Assembly: GCA_022560025.1 (NCBI GenBank)
Contig: JAFISE010000258.1
Location: 1-35,108, forward strand
Reading direction: 5' to 3'
Source of the DNA: Stagonosporopsis chrysanthemi
Taxonomy: Eukaryota > Ascomycota > Dothideomycetes > Pleosporales > Didymellaceae
DNA: 35,108 nucleotides
The position numbers and the translations under genes are program-made. The notes under the pieces were generated by a model. It was not told where the DNA came from and searched no databases. It saw only the letters and a list, made by a program, of their open reading frames with translations. How positions within the stretch are numbered: the first letter of the stretch is position 1; each line of letters opens with the position of its first letter. Shown here one piece after another: positions 1 to 8,113 of this stretch.

Positions 1-85
1 TATATATTATAATACCTAATAGTAAAAAGTATTAGAACTAAGTATATACTAAATTACCTAAGGTTTTAAACCTGTTTGCAAATTA
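1..85. other. AT-rich edge, probable margin of an AT-rich (RIP-type) block
   Basis: The first 70 bases hold only 12 G or C and are built of TA-rich words (tatatattataat, agtatatact). By contrast, the gene starting at 98 is strongly GC-rich. Such a switch within a few tens of bases is typical of fungal genomes with AT-isochores left by repeat-induced point mutation of transposons. That identity is inferred, because too little of the block is visible to recognise an element. The stretch could also be the end of an AT-rich intron of the following gene, since it ends in aaattag at 80-86. Confidence 0.5.
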
Positions 86-97
86 GAACGCCTTTAT

Positions 98-949
98 ATG
101 CACGCCCGCCCGTTCAGCTCGTCGCCCGCCGCGCTCGCCCTGGGCCCGCAGTCGCCCAACTACATCGACGTGCCCCAGCCCCGGCAGCCGACGTTCCCCC
201 TCGACCCCGACGTCAAGGGCCACCTGCCCGTCCCGCGCGACGTCTTCGACACGCGCAGCCCGCTGCCCAAGGAGTCGGACGCGTTTCTGCGCAAGTCGAC
301 CAAGGCCCCCAAGCACCGCAAGGCCCCCGGGCCCTTCAGCCGCGACGCCGACGTCCGCCTGTACAAGCAGCGCCTGGCCGACACGCGCAAGGAGGCCCTG
401 CGCGAGGGCGTCAAGGCCCTGCACGCCCGCAAGGTCGCGGCCGACGCCCAGCACCTCGACCGCATACAGAAGAGCGGCCAGCTGCGCACCGCCCTGGCCA
501 TGGCGCCCCGCCGCGACGTCGACGTCCTGACGGAGACGTCCGTCTCCAAGGGCGTGCGCGACTTCCTCGCCGACGCCCTCCCCACAGTCGACAAGAACAT
601 CGACGCCCGGCGAAAGGCCTTCGAGAGGAGGCAGGCCGCCCAGACCGCCGTGCGCGACGCCCGCCTGCACGACCTGTACACCAATGCACGCACCTTCATT
701 GTCAGCGAGGAGCAGCTGGACCAGGCCATCGAGGACGCTTTCGGCACCGACGACGCGCCCGTAGGCTGGGACAACAAGGGCAACTTTGGCCTGCGGTCCA
801 CGGGCAAGGATGGCCTGTCGCCCTGGTATGGAACTATGCCTGAGGGTGTTGGCGACATGATGAACAAGCTGCGCGGTGGAGAGGGTGTTGGCCTGGCCAA
901 GGAGCGCATGAAGAAGCTGGCCGAGGAGCTCACGGGAGGCAAGATGTAG
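98..949 (+). CDS. PET123: Mitochondrial small-subunit ribosomal protein mS26 (Pet123 family)
   Basis: This 283-residue single-exon protein is a component of the mitochondrial 37S ribosomal subunit. The Pet123/mS26 family is recognised from the N-terminal VKGHLPVPRDVF segment (near residues 38-49), a charged central helix rich in Lys, Arg and Ala, and the conserved block LYTNARTFIVSEEQLDQAI followed by an acidic AFGTDD stretch. The start used is the ATG at 98. The frame is open upstream only to a TAA at 59-61 and has no other ATG. The N-terminus HARPFSSSPAALAL looks like the end of a mitochondrial presequence, so a short first exon may lie to the left in or beyond the AT-rich edge. Its 3' end faces the racemase gene. 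Family call is good, the exact start less so. Confidence 0.75.
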   Translation: MHARPFSSSPAALALGPQSPNYIDVPQPRQPTFPLDPDVKGHLPVPRDVFDTRSPLPKESDAFLRKSTKAPKHRKAPGPFSRDADVRLYKQRLADTRKEALREGVKALHARKVAADAQHLDRIQKSGQLRTALAMAPRRDVDVLTETSVSKGVRDFLADALPTVDKNIDARRKAFERRQAAQTAVRDARLHDLYTNARTFIVSEEQLDQAIEDAFGTDDAPVGWDNKGNFGLRSTGKDGLSPWYGTMPEGVGDMMNKLRGGEGVGLAKERMKKLAEELTGGKM

Positions 950-1381
950 AGTCGTGTTTACGATACTGTAAGATTTGTACATTACGGATTCGGCCGTGTG
1001 ACAACATCACCGCCGCATACCAATTGCATATTGTTGTACATGAGTGGCTTCTCCTTCTGCTCTCGTAGCTCGTCCGTGCCTTTGCTTGCCAGTGCTTCTG
1101 CGACCCTGCACCGCTCAAGCGTACGCTCTATCATCGAATCAGCGTCGACATGTCGCAGCTGATTCGAGCTCTTCTTGAAGGCACGAGAGCCGCGCATACA
1201 ACCCTGCTGTTGCTCTCGCCGTGGTGCACACCGATGCCAGCCTCTCCTGGGATTGACTTCACGCGTCTGTGTCTGGCAAGTCTCGTGAGGACAAGTACCT
1301 CCATCTACCACAAAAAGTCCAGCGCGGCGCTTGGGCATGGCTTCGTTGTCCCATGATTGCTGTCAAAGCCCTTTCCACGGC
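950..1381. other. Convergent 3' intergenic region (432 bp)
   Basis: This spacer lies between the 3' ends of the mS26 gene and the racemase gene. It should contain both 3' UTRs. One ATG-started minus-strand frame (982-1338, 118 codons) crosses it. Its C-terminal half has an amphipathic, charged composition, but I recognise no family, so it is treated under findings and not called as a gene. Confidence 0.5.
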
Positions 1382-2260
1382 TCACAGCCAATCCTGCCCT
1401 CTTCTCTCCCTCCCTTCAGCAGAGCTGGCATAAGCCCCCCTCTTCGCAGTCTTCGATCCCATCCTGCAAAGACCAATCAGGTGATGCACGCCGGCCACAA
1501 CACCGTCGATGACTTGCACATCGTCACCAACAGCGTCTTCGACCGCCGTCTTCAAGTCAGCCATGCCAGCGCATCCCAGCAGGATAACATCTGCACCATC
1601 CGCCACGAGCTCTTTGCCCACCTGGCCCATAACACGCAGCACCTCTTCTCGAGGCCGCTCCTGCAGCCCAAGCACCCCCAACTCACAGCTCCTCACACCA
1701 ACACAAAAGTTGGCAAAGCCCGAGCTTCGCACCGTATCTTCAAGCGTGTACCTAGACCTCGGCCCGCTACAGATGATACCAAACCGACTCCCCAGCGTGC
1801 GCGCAGCAAACAGCGAGGCCTCCATAATGCCCACCACGGGCTGCGACAGCTCTTCCCGCAACATGCGAATCAGCGCATGGTCGCTGTAGCACGCGATCAA
1901 AAACGCGTCAAACTGGCTCGCGTGCTGCAGAATCCCCTGCACCGCGACGGCCGCCGACATGACGTCGTCGAACTTGCCTTCGACGGCCGACGGCGCGGGC
2001 TCCAGCGCCGTGCACCCGACCAGCACCACGCTCGAGGACAGCGTCGGCAGCACCATGTCGACGCACGCGCGGGTCATGGCTGCGCTCGAGTTGGGATTGC
2101 ACAGCAGGATGCGGATTTGTTTTGGCGCTGCCTGCGCGCCGCGTGACGCCGCTGTCTTGACTATGGAGTTGGACCGGGGCAGTCGCGTTTGCACCGGCGC
2201 CGACACCGGGGTTTGGTCTGCTTTGGTGGGCATGTCGAATGGAATGCCCTGTTGGGACAT
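1382..2260 (-). CDS. DCG1: Asp/Glu/hydantoin racemase family protein (DCG1-like)
   Basis: The 292-residue intronless protein belongs to the Asp/Glu/hydantoin racemase superfamily, whose members racemise hydantoins or amino acids with two cysteines acting as acid and base. Residues 48-59 give the first beta strand and the NPNSS motif (CNPNSS at 54-59), which follows the family pattern. The two expected catalytic cysteines are visible as IACYSD (Cys124) and LGCAGM (Cys230). The first 47 residues are a low-complexity Ser/Thr/Pro/Ala-rich extension beyond the domain, of unknown role. The ATG at 2260 has A at -3. In yeast, DCG1 sits with allantoin-degradation genes, so nitrogen salvage is likely, but the substrate cannot be read from sequence. 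It shares a 1.2-kb divergent upstream region with the secreted peptidase gene. Confidence 0.85.
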   Translation of the reverse strand: MSQQGIPFDMPTKADQTPVSAPVQTRLPRSNSIVKTAASRGAQAAPKQIRILLCNPNSSAAMTRACVDMVLPTLSSSVVLVGCTALEPAPSAVEGKFDDVMSAAVAVQGILQHASQFDAFLIACYSDHALIRMLREELSQPVVGIMEASLFAARTLGSRFGIICSGPRSRYTLEDTVRSSGFANFCVGVRSCELGVLGLQERPREEVLRVMGQVGKELVADGADVILLGCAGMADLKTAVEDAVGDDVQVIDGVVAGVHHLIGLCRMGSKTAKRGAYASSAEGRERRGQDWL

Positions 2261-3447
2261 TGTGGATTAAGAAGGCCTTGACTTGTAGTATAGATAGTAG
2301 TAATGCTGCCAAGGGCCATTCAAGACGGTTGGCTGGGGTGTTGAGGTATGCTCTCCGGAGCATCATCTCCCCGCTCTGGTCTTGTGGGGAAGCGAGCGGG
2401 ACGAGCATCATTGTTCTTGCCACTGCGCCAAGCCATGCATTTATGCACAAGGAAGATGTGAGAATGGCGACTCCGACGTGCGCAGCTTCTTCGAGCGTCC
2501 CCTTCGTTTACATTATATGGATGTCGATGAGGCTTGGTTTCTAGTTAGTTCTCCATCAAGATGCAATTGGATTGTGTATTCAGCAGCATAGACCGCTGGC
2601 CCAAATCCGGCAAGGCAAAGGCAAAGCCTCCAGGCCAGTCGAGTTGGAGCCAATGACCAAAAAATCGTTCGATATCCACATATGCAGGCACATCAAGTCG
2701 GTGCGGAGAGGGCGACACAGTGAGTGGCGTTCGGAAGATTGACGCATGGAAGAAAGTCTATGCTGGGGACAGCTCGCAGCGGCATTGTTACATAAGTGAT
2801 GGAGGCGACGATACGCGTATATCGAATTGGTTCCAGCAGCCTGAACTTCAGGTAGACGTGCTCCTTTCGTGCTCGCAATACGAATCGAAGCATATCGCGC
2901 GATATTACGTTACCTAAGTATTACCGCGGCAGAGATCAGCAGTTCGTCCGCTCGCATGTCGTAGGCATCCGGGTACTGTCGCGCGCTGTACACTAAGCAT
3001 CGAACAGGAAGGTAGGTGGCCTGAAAATGCAGCGTACTCCATGTCGTCTTCCGTGCCCTCGGTCAGAGTACCTGCAGAAAGGGTGGAGGCGAAAGTGGAG
3101 AGTGAATTCCCAGGGTCAAGCACCGACGCTAGGAGACACTAGGGCTCAAACAGGCAGGTCAGAAGCTTGACAGCGATAACCAAGCACTCTCCAAGCATGT
3201 CATTGCCACTAAAACTATGCGCTCAAGCTTCGATTGCAGAGCTTGGTTCTTCTTGGAAGGTGAGATTGTGGAGCAATCTCGCTCGGCCGTTCCTACAGCA
3301 ATGAGTATTGCCACGGACAGGTCGAGAGGAGGGCGGGCACGTGCTGTGGAGCCGTATTCTTTGATAGATAAATATCGGGAGGCCCCCCTTCAATAGCTGG
3401 TGTGCGTCTGTCAATCCTGTACGTGACCTCTGCTCTCGTCGTTCATC
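2261..3447. other. Divergent intergenic region (1187 bp)
   Basis: This is the shared upstream region of the racemase gene (leftward) and the sedolisin gene (rightward). I see no convincing gene: the open frames are short and lack family features. It holds four HGATAR words (2292-2297, 3173-3178, 3362-3367, 3366-3371) and a CACGTG near 3339, in the stretch ggcacgtgctg. Confidence 0.5.
3362..3374 (+). promoter_or_regulatory. Overlapping GATA-factor sites with TATA-like element
   Basis: The sequence tgatagataaata holds TGATAG and AGATAA, both matching the HGATAR consensus of AreA/NIT2-type nitrogen regulators, and overlaps the TATA-like ATAAATA. It lies 74-86 nt upstream of the sedolisin ATG. 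The words are seen directly; binding by a GATA factor is inferred. Confidence 0.35.
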
Positions 3448-5450
3448 ATGCAAATCAAGTCCGCTTTTGTGGCTGCGGCCATCCTCGCCTTTTGTGACGC
3501 GCTTGCAACACCACTTCGTGCACGCTCGCCATATGCTGTGAAGGAGACCCACTACGTGCCCAGAGAATGGGAGAAGCAGGACCGTGCTCACGGCGGAAGG
3601 ACCATCTCCCTTCAGATCGGTCTCAAGCAGGGCCGCTTCGAGGAGCTTGATCGTCACCTCTATGAAGGTAAGACTACACGCACATTCGTATATAATCACG
3701 TGGTTGCTAATATGTCGTAGTCTCCGACCCCGACCATGCTCGCTACGGTCAGCACTTGAGCGCTGAGGAGGTTGACGAGCTCGTCAAGCCTTCATCTGAG
3801 ACGCACGATCTTGTGCACGAATGGCTCCAGGAGAACGGCATTGAGATTGAAAACCTGAGCTACAGCGCCGCCAAGGACTGGATCGTTGTTCACCTGCCCA
3901 TTGAGCAGGTTGAGAAGCTCATCGATACCGAGTACCACAACTACAAGCACCACGACGGCTCTGTCGTTGCACGTGCCACGTCATGGTCGCTACCTCGTCA
4001 CCTCCACAGCCACATCGACACCATCCAGCCTACCACTTCGTTCTTCCGTGCTGAGAAGAACATTGCCACGTATATCGATGGCGGTGCTGAGGTTCCCCAA
4101 GGCTACCAGACTCCCGCCAACGAGACCATCGCTGCAGTCTGCAACGCGACCTCTGTAACCCCTCAGTGCTTCGAGACTCTCTACGGCACCAAGGGCTACA
4201 AGCCCAAGGCTCTTGACAAGAACAACGTTGCATTCAACAACTTCCTCGGTGAGGTACCGATTCGTCCAGACGGAAAGCAATTCTTGCAAAAGTACCGCCC
4301 TGAGTCTGTTGCTCAGGCCGCAAAGTTCAAGCAGATCTCCATCGACAACGGGCCCGTTCAGGACGGTCCTTTGACTGCCAACCAGTCTGCCGAAGGTACG
4401 AGCCGAGAGGCCAACCTTGATTTCCAGGCCATCGCTGGTATCAGCTACAACACTCCTATCATCAGTTACTCCACTGGTGGCGAGCCTCCTTTCATTCCCG
4501 ACATTACCACACCCACCAACACCAACGAGCCCTACCTCGTGTGGGTGAACTATCTCCTCTCGCAGAAGGATCTGCCCAAGATCGTCTCCACTTCATACGG
4601 AGACTCCGAGCAGACTGTCCCCCGCTCTTACGCTGAGCGTGTCTGCAAGCAGTTCGCCCAAGCCGGTGCCCGTGGCACTACCCTCTTCTTCTCCTCTGGC
4701 GACAGTGGTCTCGGTGGCACCGACAAGTGCTACACCAACGACGGCAAGAACACTTACCAGTTCAACCCCAACTTCCCCGCCTCATGCCCGTACGTCACTG
4801 CCGTTGGCGCTACCATGAACTTTGCCCCCGAGGAGGCCGTCTACCGCGCCGGCCGCAACACTTCTACCGGTTACAGGGACTTCTACGCCGGCGGGAGTGG
4901 TTTCAGTAATTACTTCGATCGCCCCACATGGCAAGGAAACGACGTGCCTCAGTACATCAAGGGTCTCAATGGTCTGTATGACGGTCTGTACAACCGCAAG
5001 GGCAGAGCGTACCCCGACCTGGCAGCCCAGGGCCTGTACTTCGCGTACGTCTGGAACGGCACAGAGGGCACCATCAGCGGAACGTCCGCTTCGACACCGC
5101 TGACTGCTGGTATCTTCGCTCTCGTCAACGACGCCCTGATCGCAAGCGGCAAGCCTGTGCTTGGCTACATCAACCCCTGGCTTTACAAGAAGGGATACAA
5201 GGGCCTCAGAGACATTGTCAAGGGTACTAGCCACGGCTGCAATGTTGACGGCTTCCCCGTCACCGAGGGCTGGGTAAGTAAATCTTTGACCCTACGGTCG
5301 CATCGCTCCTGCCTGCGGCAAGAAATCCTTGCGCCAAAAAAATAACTGTAGAAATCATTGGCTAACATCATTTTCTAGGACCCTGTAACCGGCTGGGGCG
5401 TGCCCGATTTCCCCAAGCTGCTCAAGGCTGTTGGTGCGAAGGTTCACTAG
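3448..5450 (+). CDS. Secreted tripeptidyl-peptidase / sedolisin (S53)
   Basis: Three exons (3448-3667, 3721-5273, 5379-5450) encode 614 residues. The introns are GT-AG, 53 and 105 nt, the second with a gctaac branch-like site. Residues 1-20 are a signal peptide, followed by a pro-kumamolisin propeptide that starts near VPREW and includes SDPDHARYGQHLS. The S53 catalytic residues are all present: Glu303 and Asp307 in SREANLDFQ, the oxyanion Asp401 in SSGDSGL, and the nucleophile Ser529 in SGTSAST. The C-terminal calcium site is readable as RDIVKGTSHGC and DPVTGWG; the second intron falls directly before DPVTGWG. Enzymes of this group remove tripeptides or cut internally at acidic pH outside the cell and in the wall. 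Proximal GATA words suggest nitrogen control. I cannot separate tripeptidyl from endo activity by sequence. Confidence 0.93.
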
Positions 5451-6052
5451 AGAGGCCGCGGCCAAGAACGGTTTGGTTTGCGTTGAAAATGTACAATTTG
5501 TACATCAAAGAGCACGACAAAAGACTTACCTGAAGGTAAATAGCAATGAATAATGTCAAATAACGATATAAGAAAAGCCGTTTGTGTGCTGCATTAAATT
5601 GGAGCTGATTAGAGTCGTCACATACTACTTGCATACACCTTCCTGCGCACACCACTACCACGACACAACACAACTAGCTCCAACTCTACTAGCTTGATAT
5701 AGAGACAGTAACATGAAATACATAACCAGGTAGACAGATTCATTTGACATCTTGTGCGCGATGCGCAGCATCGCGTTGTAGTCAACACAAGGTTTGATTG
5801 TTCTGGGAGATGATCGCTGAAAAGGAAGGAGCTCCTTCGTACATCGGGATGTCTCCAACACAACAGGCTTGTCTCTATGTCCTCTGTGCCGATTATAGAT
5901 ACAACGCAGTGCTCGAAAGCCGATCTGCGTATGAAGCTCCACGCCTGAAGCTATATATACAAAGTTGCAAGGCTTTACAAGTTATGATGTGTAAAGCTGC
6001 ACAACAGCTACAGGCCCACCCAATCGTGGGTCCATGGAAGACAGTTGCTGCT
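5451..6052. other. Convergent 3' intergenic region (602 bp)
   Basis: The region lies between the 3' ends of the sedolisin and transporter genes. Frames here are short and biased by AT-rich sequence; none looks coding. The only structure noted is a perfect 17-base palindrome at 5489-5505. Confidence 0.5.
5489..5505. repeat. 17-bp perfect palindrome in the sedolisin 3' region
   Basis: Two 8-base arms (ATGTACAA and TTGTACAT) flank a single T, 39 nt after the sedolisin stop codon. The copies carry UGUA words, the core of Pumilio/PUF RNA-binding sites. It might be a PUF site, a small hairpin or chance. Confidence 0.4.
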
Positions 6053-7544
6053 TCAACCATCAAGCCCACCGTTGGAAGTCGCAACGTCAGGATTCGGATA
6101 ATACCACGAGGCGACAGCGACGATAATATAGACAATCTAGCCGGGCGTCAGTATCATACTAGGCGCCATGCTGGCAGTTAATTAGACTTACCACAAGTAG
6201 GCTCCCCTCGAGATAATTGCTCTCACCATCGCGGAGGAAGTTGCCGACCACAATGATAGACAGCACGAGGAGCACAACCATGAAGATTTCAAAGTTCAGG
6301 TCCATGTCCTTTCCGAGTGCCCAGCCAACAACGACGACTAGTGGCGCGTTGAAAAGCGCTGTCTGAATTGAGGGACCGATACAGTGGAAAAGAGCGAAGT
6401 TCTAAGACCGTCAGTCACTGGTCGTCTTTAGGGTCAGGGCTGCTCACAATCTGGCCATCCCAGGCTTCGTCGACTGCAGTCAAATGCTCCGCAGCTTTTT
6501 CGACCAACGGGAGCATGATCAAACCAAGAAACTGATCAGGAATACCAGCTTCGACAACGTCTTCGATGCGGACAACAAGGAAAACCGCAAGCATTGTGAC
6601 GATGGCAAGCGACAGCGCAATGGCTACAATGCACTCTGTGAACGTGAACTTCGGCTTTGCTACGTCTTCGTGGTGATCAAGGTCGGCATGCTCGTCAGCT
6701 TCCAGCACCTCGTCGAAGATGGAGTGCTGTGAGCGAGCATTGTAGAAAATGAAGCTGATTCCTGTTAGCTATCGCCTTATCGGATAATCTCTACACCTTA
6801 CATAGCGAATGCAATCATTAACAGGATTGATGTGACCTGGCTGATCTTAAGCACATTATGCTGCAAAATCTTCTCAGTGAACTCGTGGTGCTTTGTAGCC
6901 TTCTCAACAGCCGAACCCTTCAAGGCGGAGTAATAGGCGCTGGGGATGAGCAGACCGAAGCCAGCGACCAGAAGCAGCCCGCTGCCAACTTCACTGATAG
7001 AGGCATGGAATTTCTGCCTTGCCTGTCGGAGACCGCCAACGAAGAAGCAAAGTCCGAGGCACAGTAGCAGATTTGTGAGAATAGAGCCCAGAATAGCGGC
7101 TTGAATGACAGGAATGAGATTGCCATGCTCAGAGGAACCTTCAGATGCCCTGTGTTTTGCAATCAGAATGATGAAGAGGATGATCTCAACAATTGAACCG
7201 AATGCAGTCTCGATGAGAATGCCAGAGACCTTGGGCATCTTTCGCGCATACTCCTGACCAGCAAACCCAAGCAGGTTCGCGACAGGAACCATGGCAATGT
7301 AGCTGAGCGCGAAAATGGCAATCGGATTGCCTGGAAGGGCAAAGTGCAGAACGAAAGCTACAGGCACAATTGGCCAGAGCAGGTTGGTCCATTTCGCTGC
7401 ATTGCTGCCAGATCTCCAGGCCACTTGGACGAAGTGCGAAGCCTGAAAACCTGTTCGGCCGCTCTCTCCATCAGGGTGAATGTGTTGTGGCACAATATGG
7501 TGCAGGAGAGGGGTGGATTCCGAGCGGTGATGATTGGAAGGCAT
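6053..7544 (-). CDS. CAX/VCX1-family cation/proton exchanger, divergent
   Basis: Four exons on the minus strand (7544-6802, 6754-6448, 6401-6192, 6136-6053; introns 47, 46 and 55 nt) give 447 residues. The protein has a ~50-residue hydrophilic N-terminus, about eleven hydrophobic segments and an acidic, His-rich loop (EADEHADLDHHED, residues 266-278) in the middle, the usual layout of vacuolar Ca2+/H+ exchangers. Family marks include NPIAIFALSYIA, the alpha-1 stretch ETAFGSIVEIILF and the alpha-2 stretch EKAAEHLTAV with GPSIQTALF and LNFEIF. In this family the alpha repeats normally carry GNxxE. Here they read GSIVE (Ser117, Glu120) and EKAAE (Lys334, Glu337): the acidic residues stay but both Asn are gone. 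Calcium transport is therefore uncertain. A vacuolar or other endomembrane location is likely. Confidence 0.85.
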
Positions 7545-8113
7545 CTTGCCTGAGGAGAAAACGCGAATATGGTCTCAATCGACGCGCGATGATCGAAGCA
7601 TCGAGGTTGAAGCAATTATTGTTGTGGGATGGTAGCTGGCGGGGGTGGCCAAGCCCTCAGCCTCCTTCCAAGACGCCGAAACAGGGAAAGCACGATGCTT
7701 TTCAGCGTCAGCAATCTTGATCATCGCCAAACACCAATTTTCCATCAAAATGCTCTTATTGTAGACATCATGCAGCAGCCTTTAAAGGCAAGCCTTCCGA
7801 TGCGGGGGGTCACACCCTCTTGCGAATGTCTCTCGGCATTCGGAGCGATGTTCGTGCGCAACGCCCCGCAATCATCCTTGCCTGGCGCCGTCCGTACCTT
7901 GCAGATTATCCGGGGATGTCCACAAGCAGTAGGCCTGTATGGACGGTAAATTAAAGAGCCAGCAATAGAGTCGATGAGGTGACCGTATGCTGAGATGATC
8001 ATTTCATTATGCCGAGCGTCCTCGGAGCCATCAGCTGGTTATAAGGGACAGCTACCTGCGGAACGAAATAAAATACAGGACTTTGTGATTTTGCCTGGCC
8101 TTCTGAGTTAATT
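7545..8113. promoter_or_regulatory. Divergent promoter region of the transporter and beta-galactosidase genes (569 bp)
   Basis: No gene is seen here. The region holds four matches to the CreA/carbon-repressor consensus SYGGRG (7639-7644, 7802-7807, 7864-7869 on the minus strand, 7910-7915), all upstream of the GH35 gene. A TATAAG lies at 8040-8045, 69-74 nt before the GH35 ATG. A GAGGCTG word on the minus strand at 7658-7664 sits 114 nt upstream of the transporter ATG and resembles calcineurin/Crz1 response elements. Words are seen; function is inferred. Confidence 0.4.

Noticed and set aside
83..982. Long antisense ORF (299 codons) opposite the mS26 gene
   Set aside because: It mirrors a GC-rich coding sequence, where stop codons are rare on the other strand. 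The sense frame has the family motifs.
1331..2450. Plus- and minus-strand frames overlapping the racemase gene (1331-2146 and 1908-2450)
   Set aside because: They are Arg/His-rich out-of-frame shadows of the racemase, which has both catalytic cysteines in its own frame.
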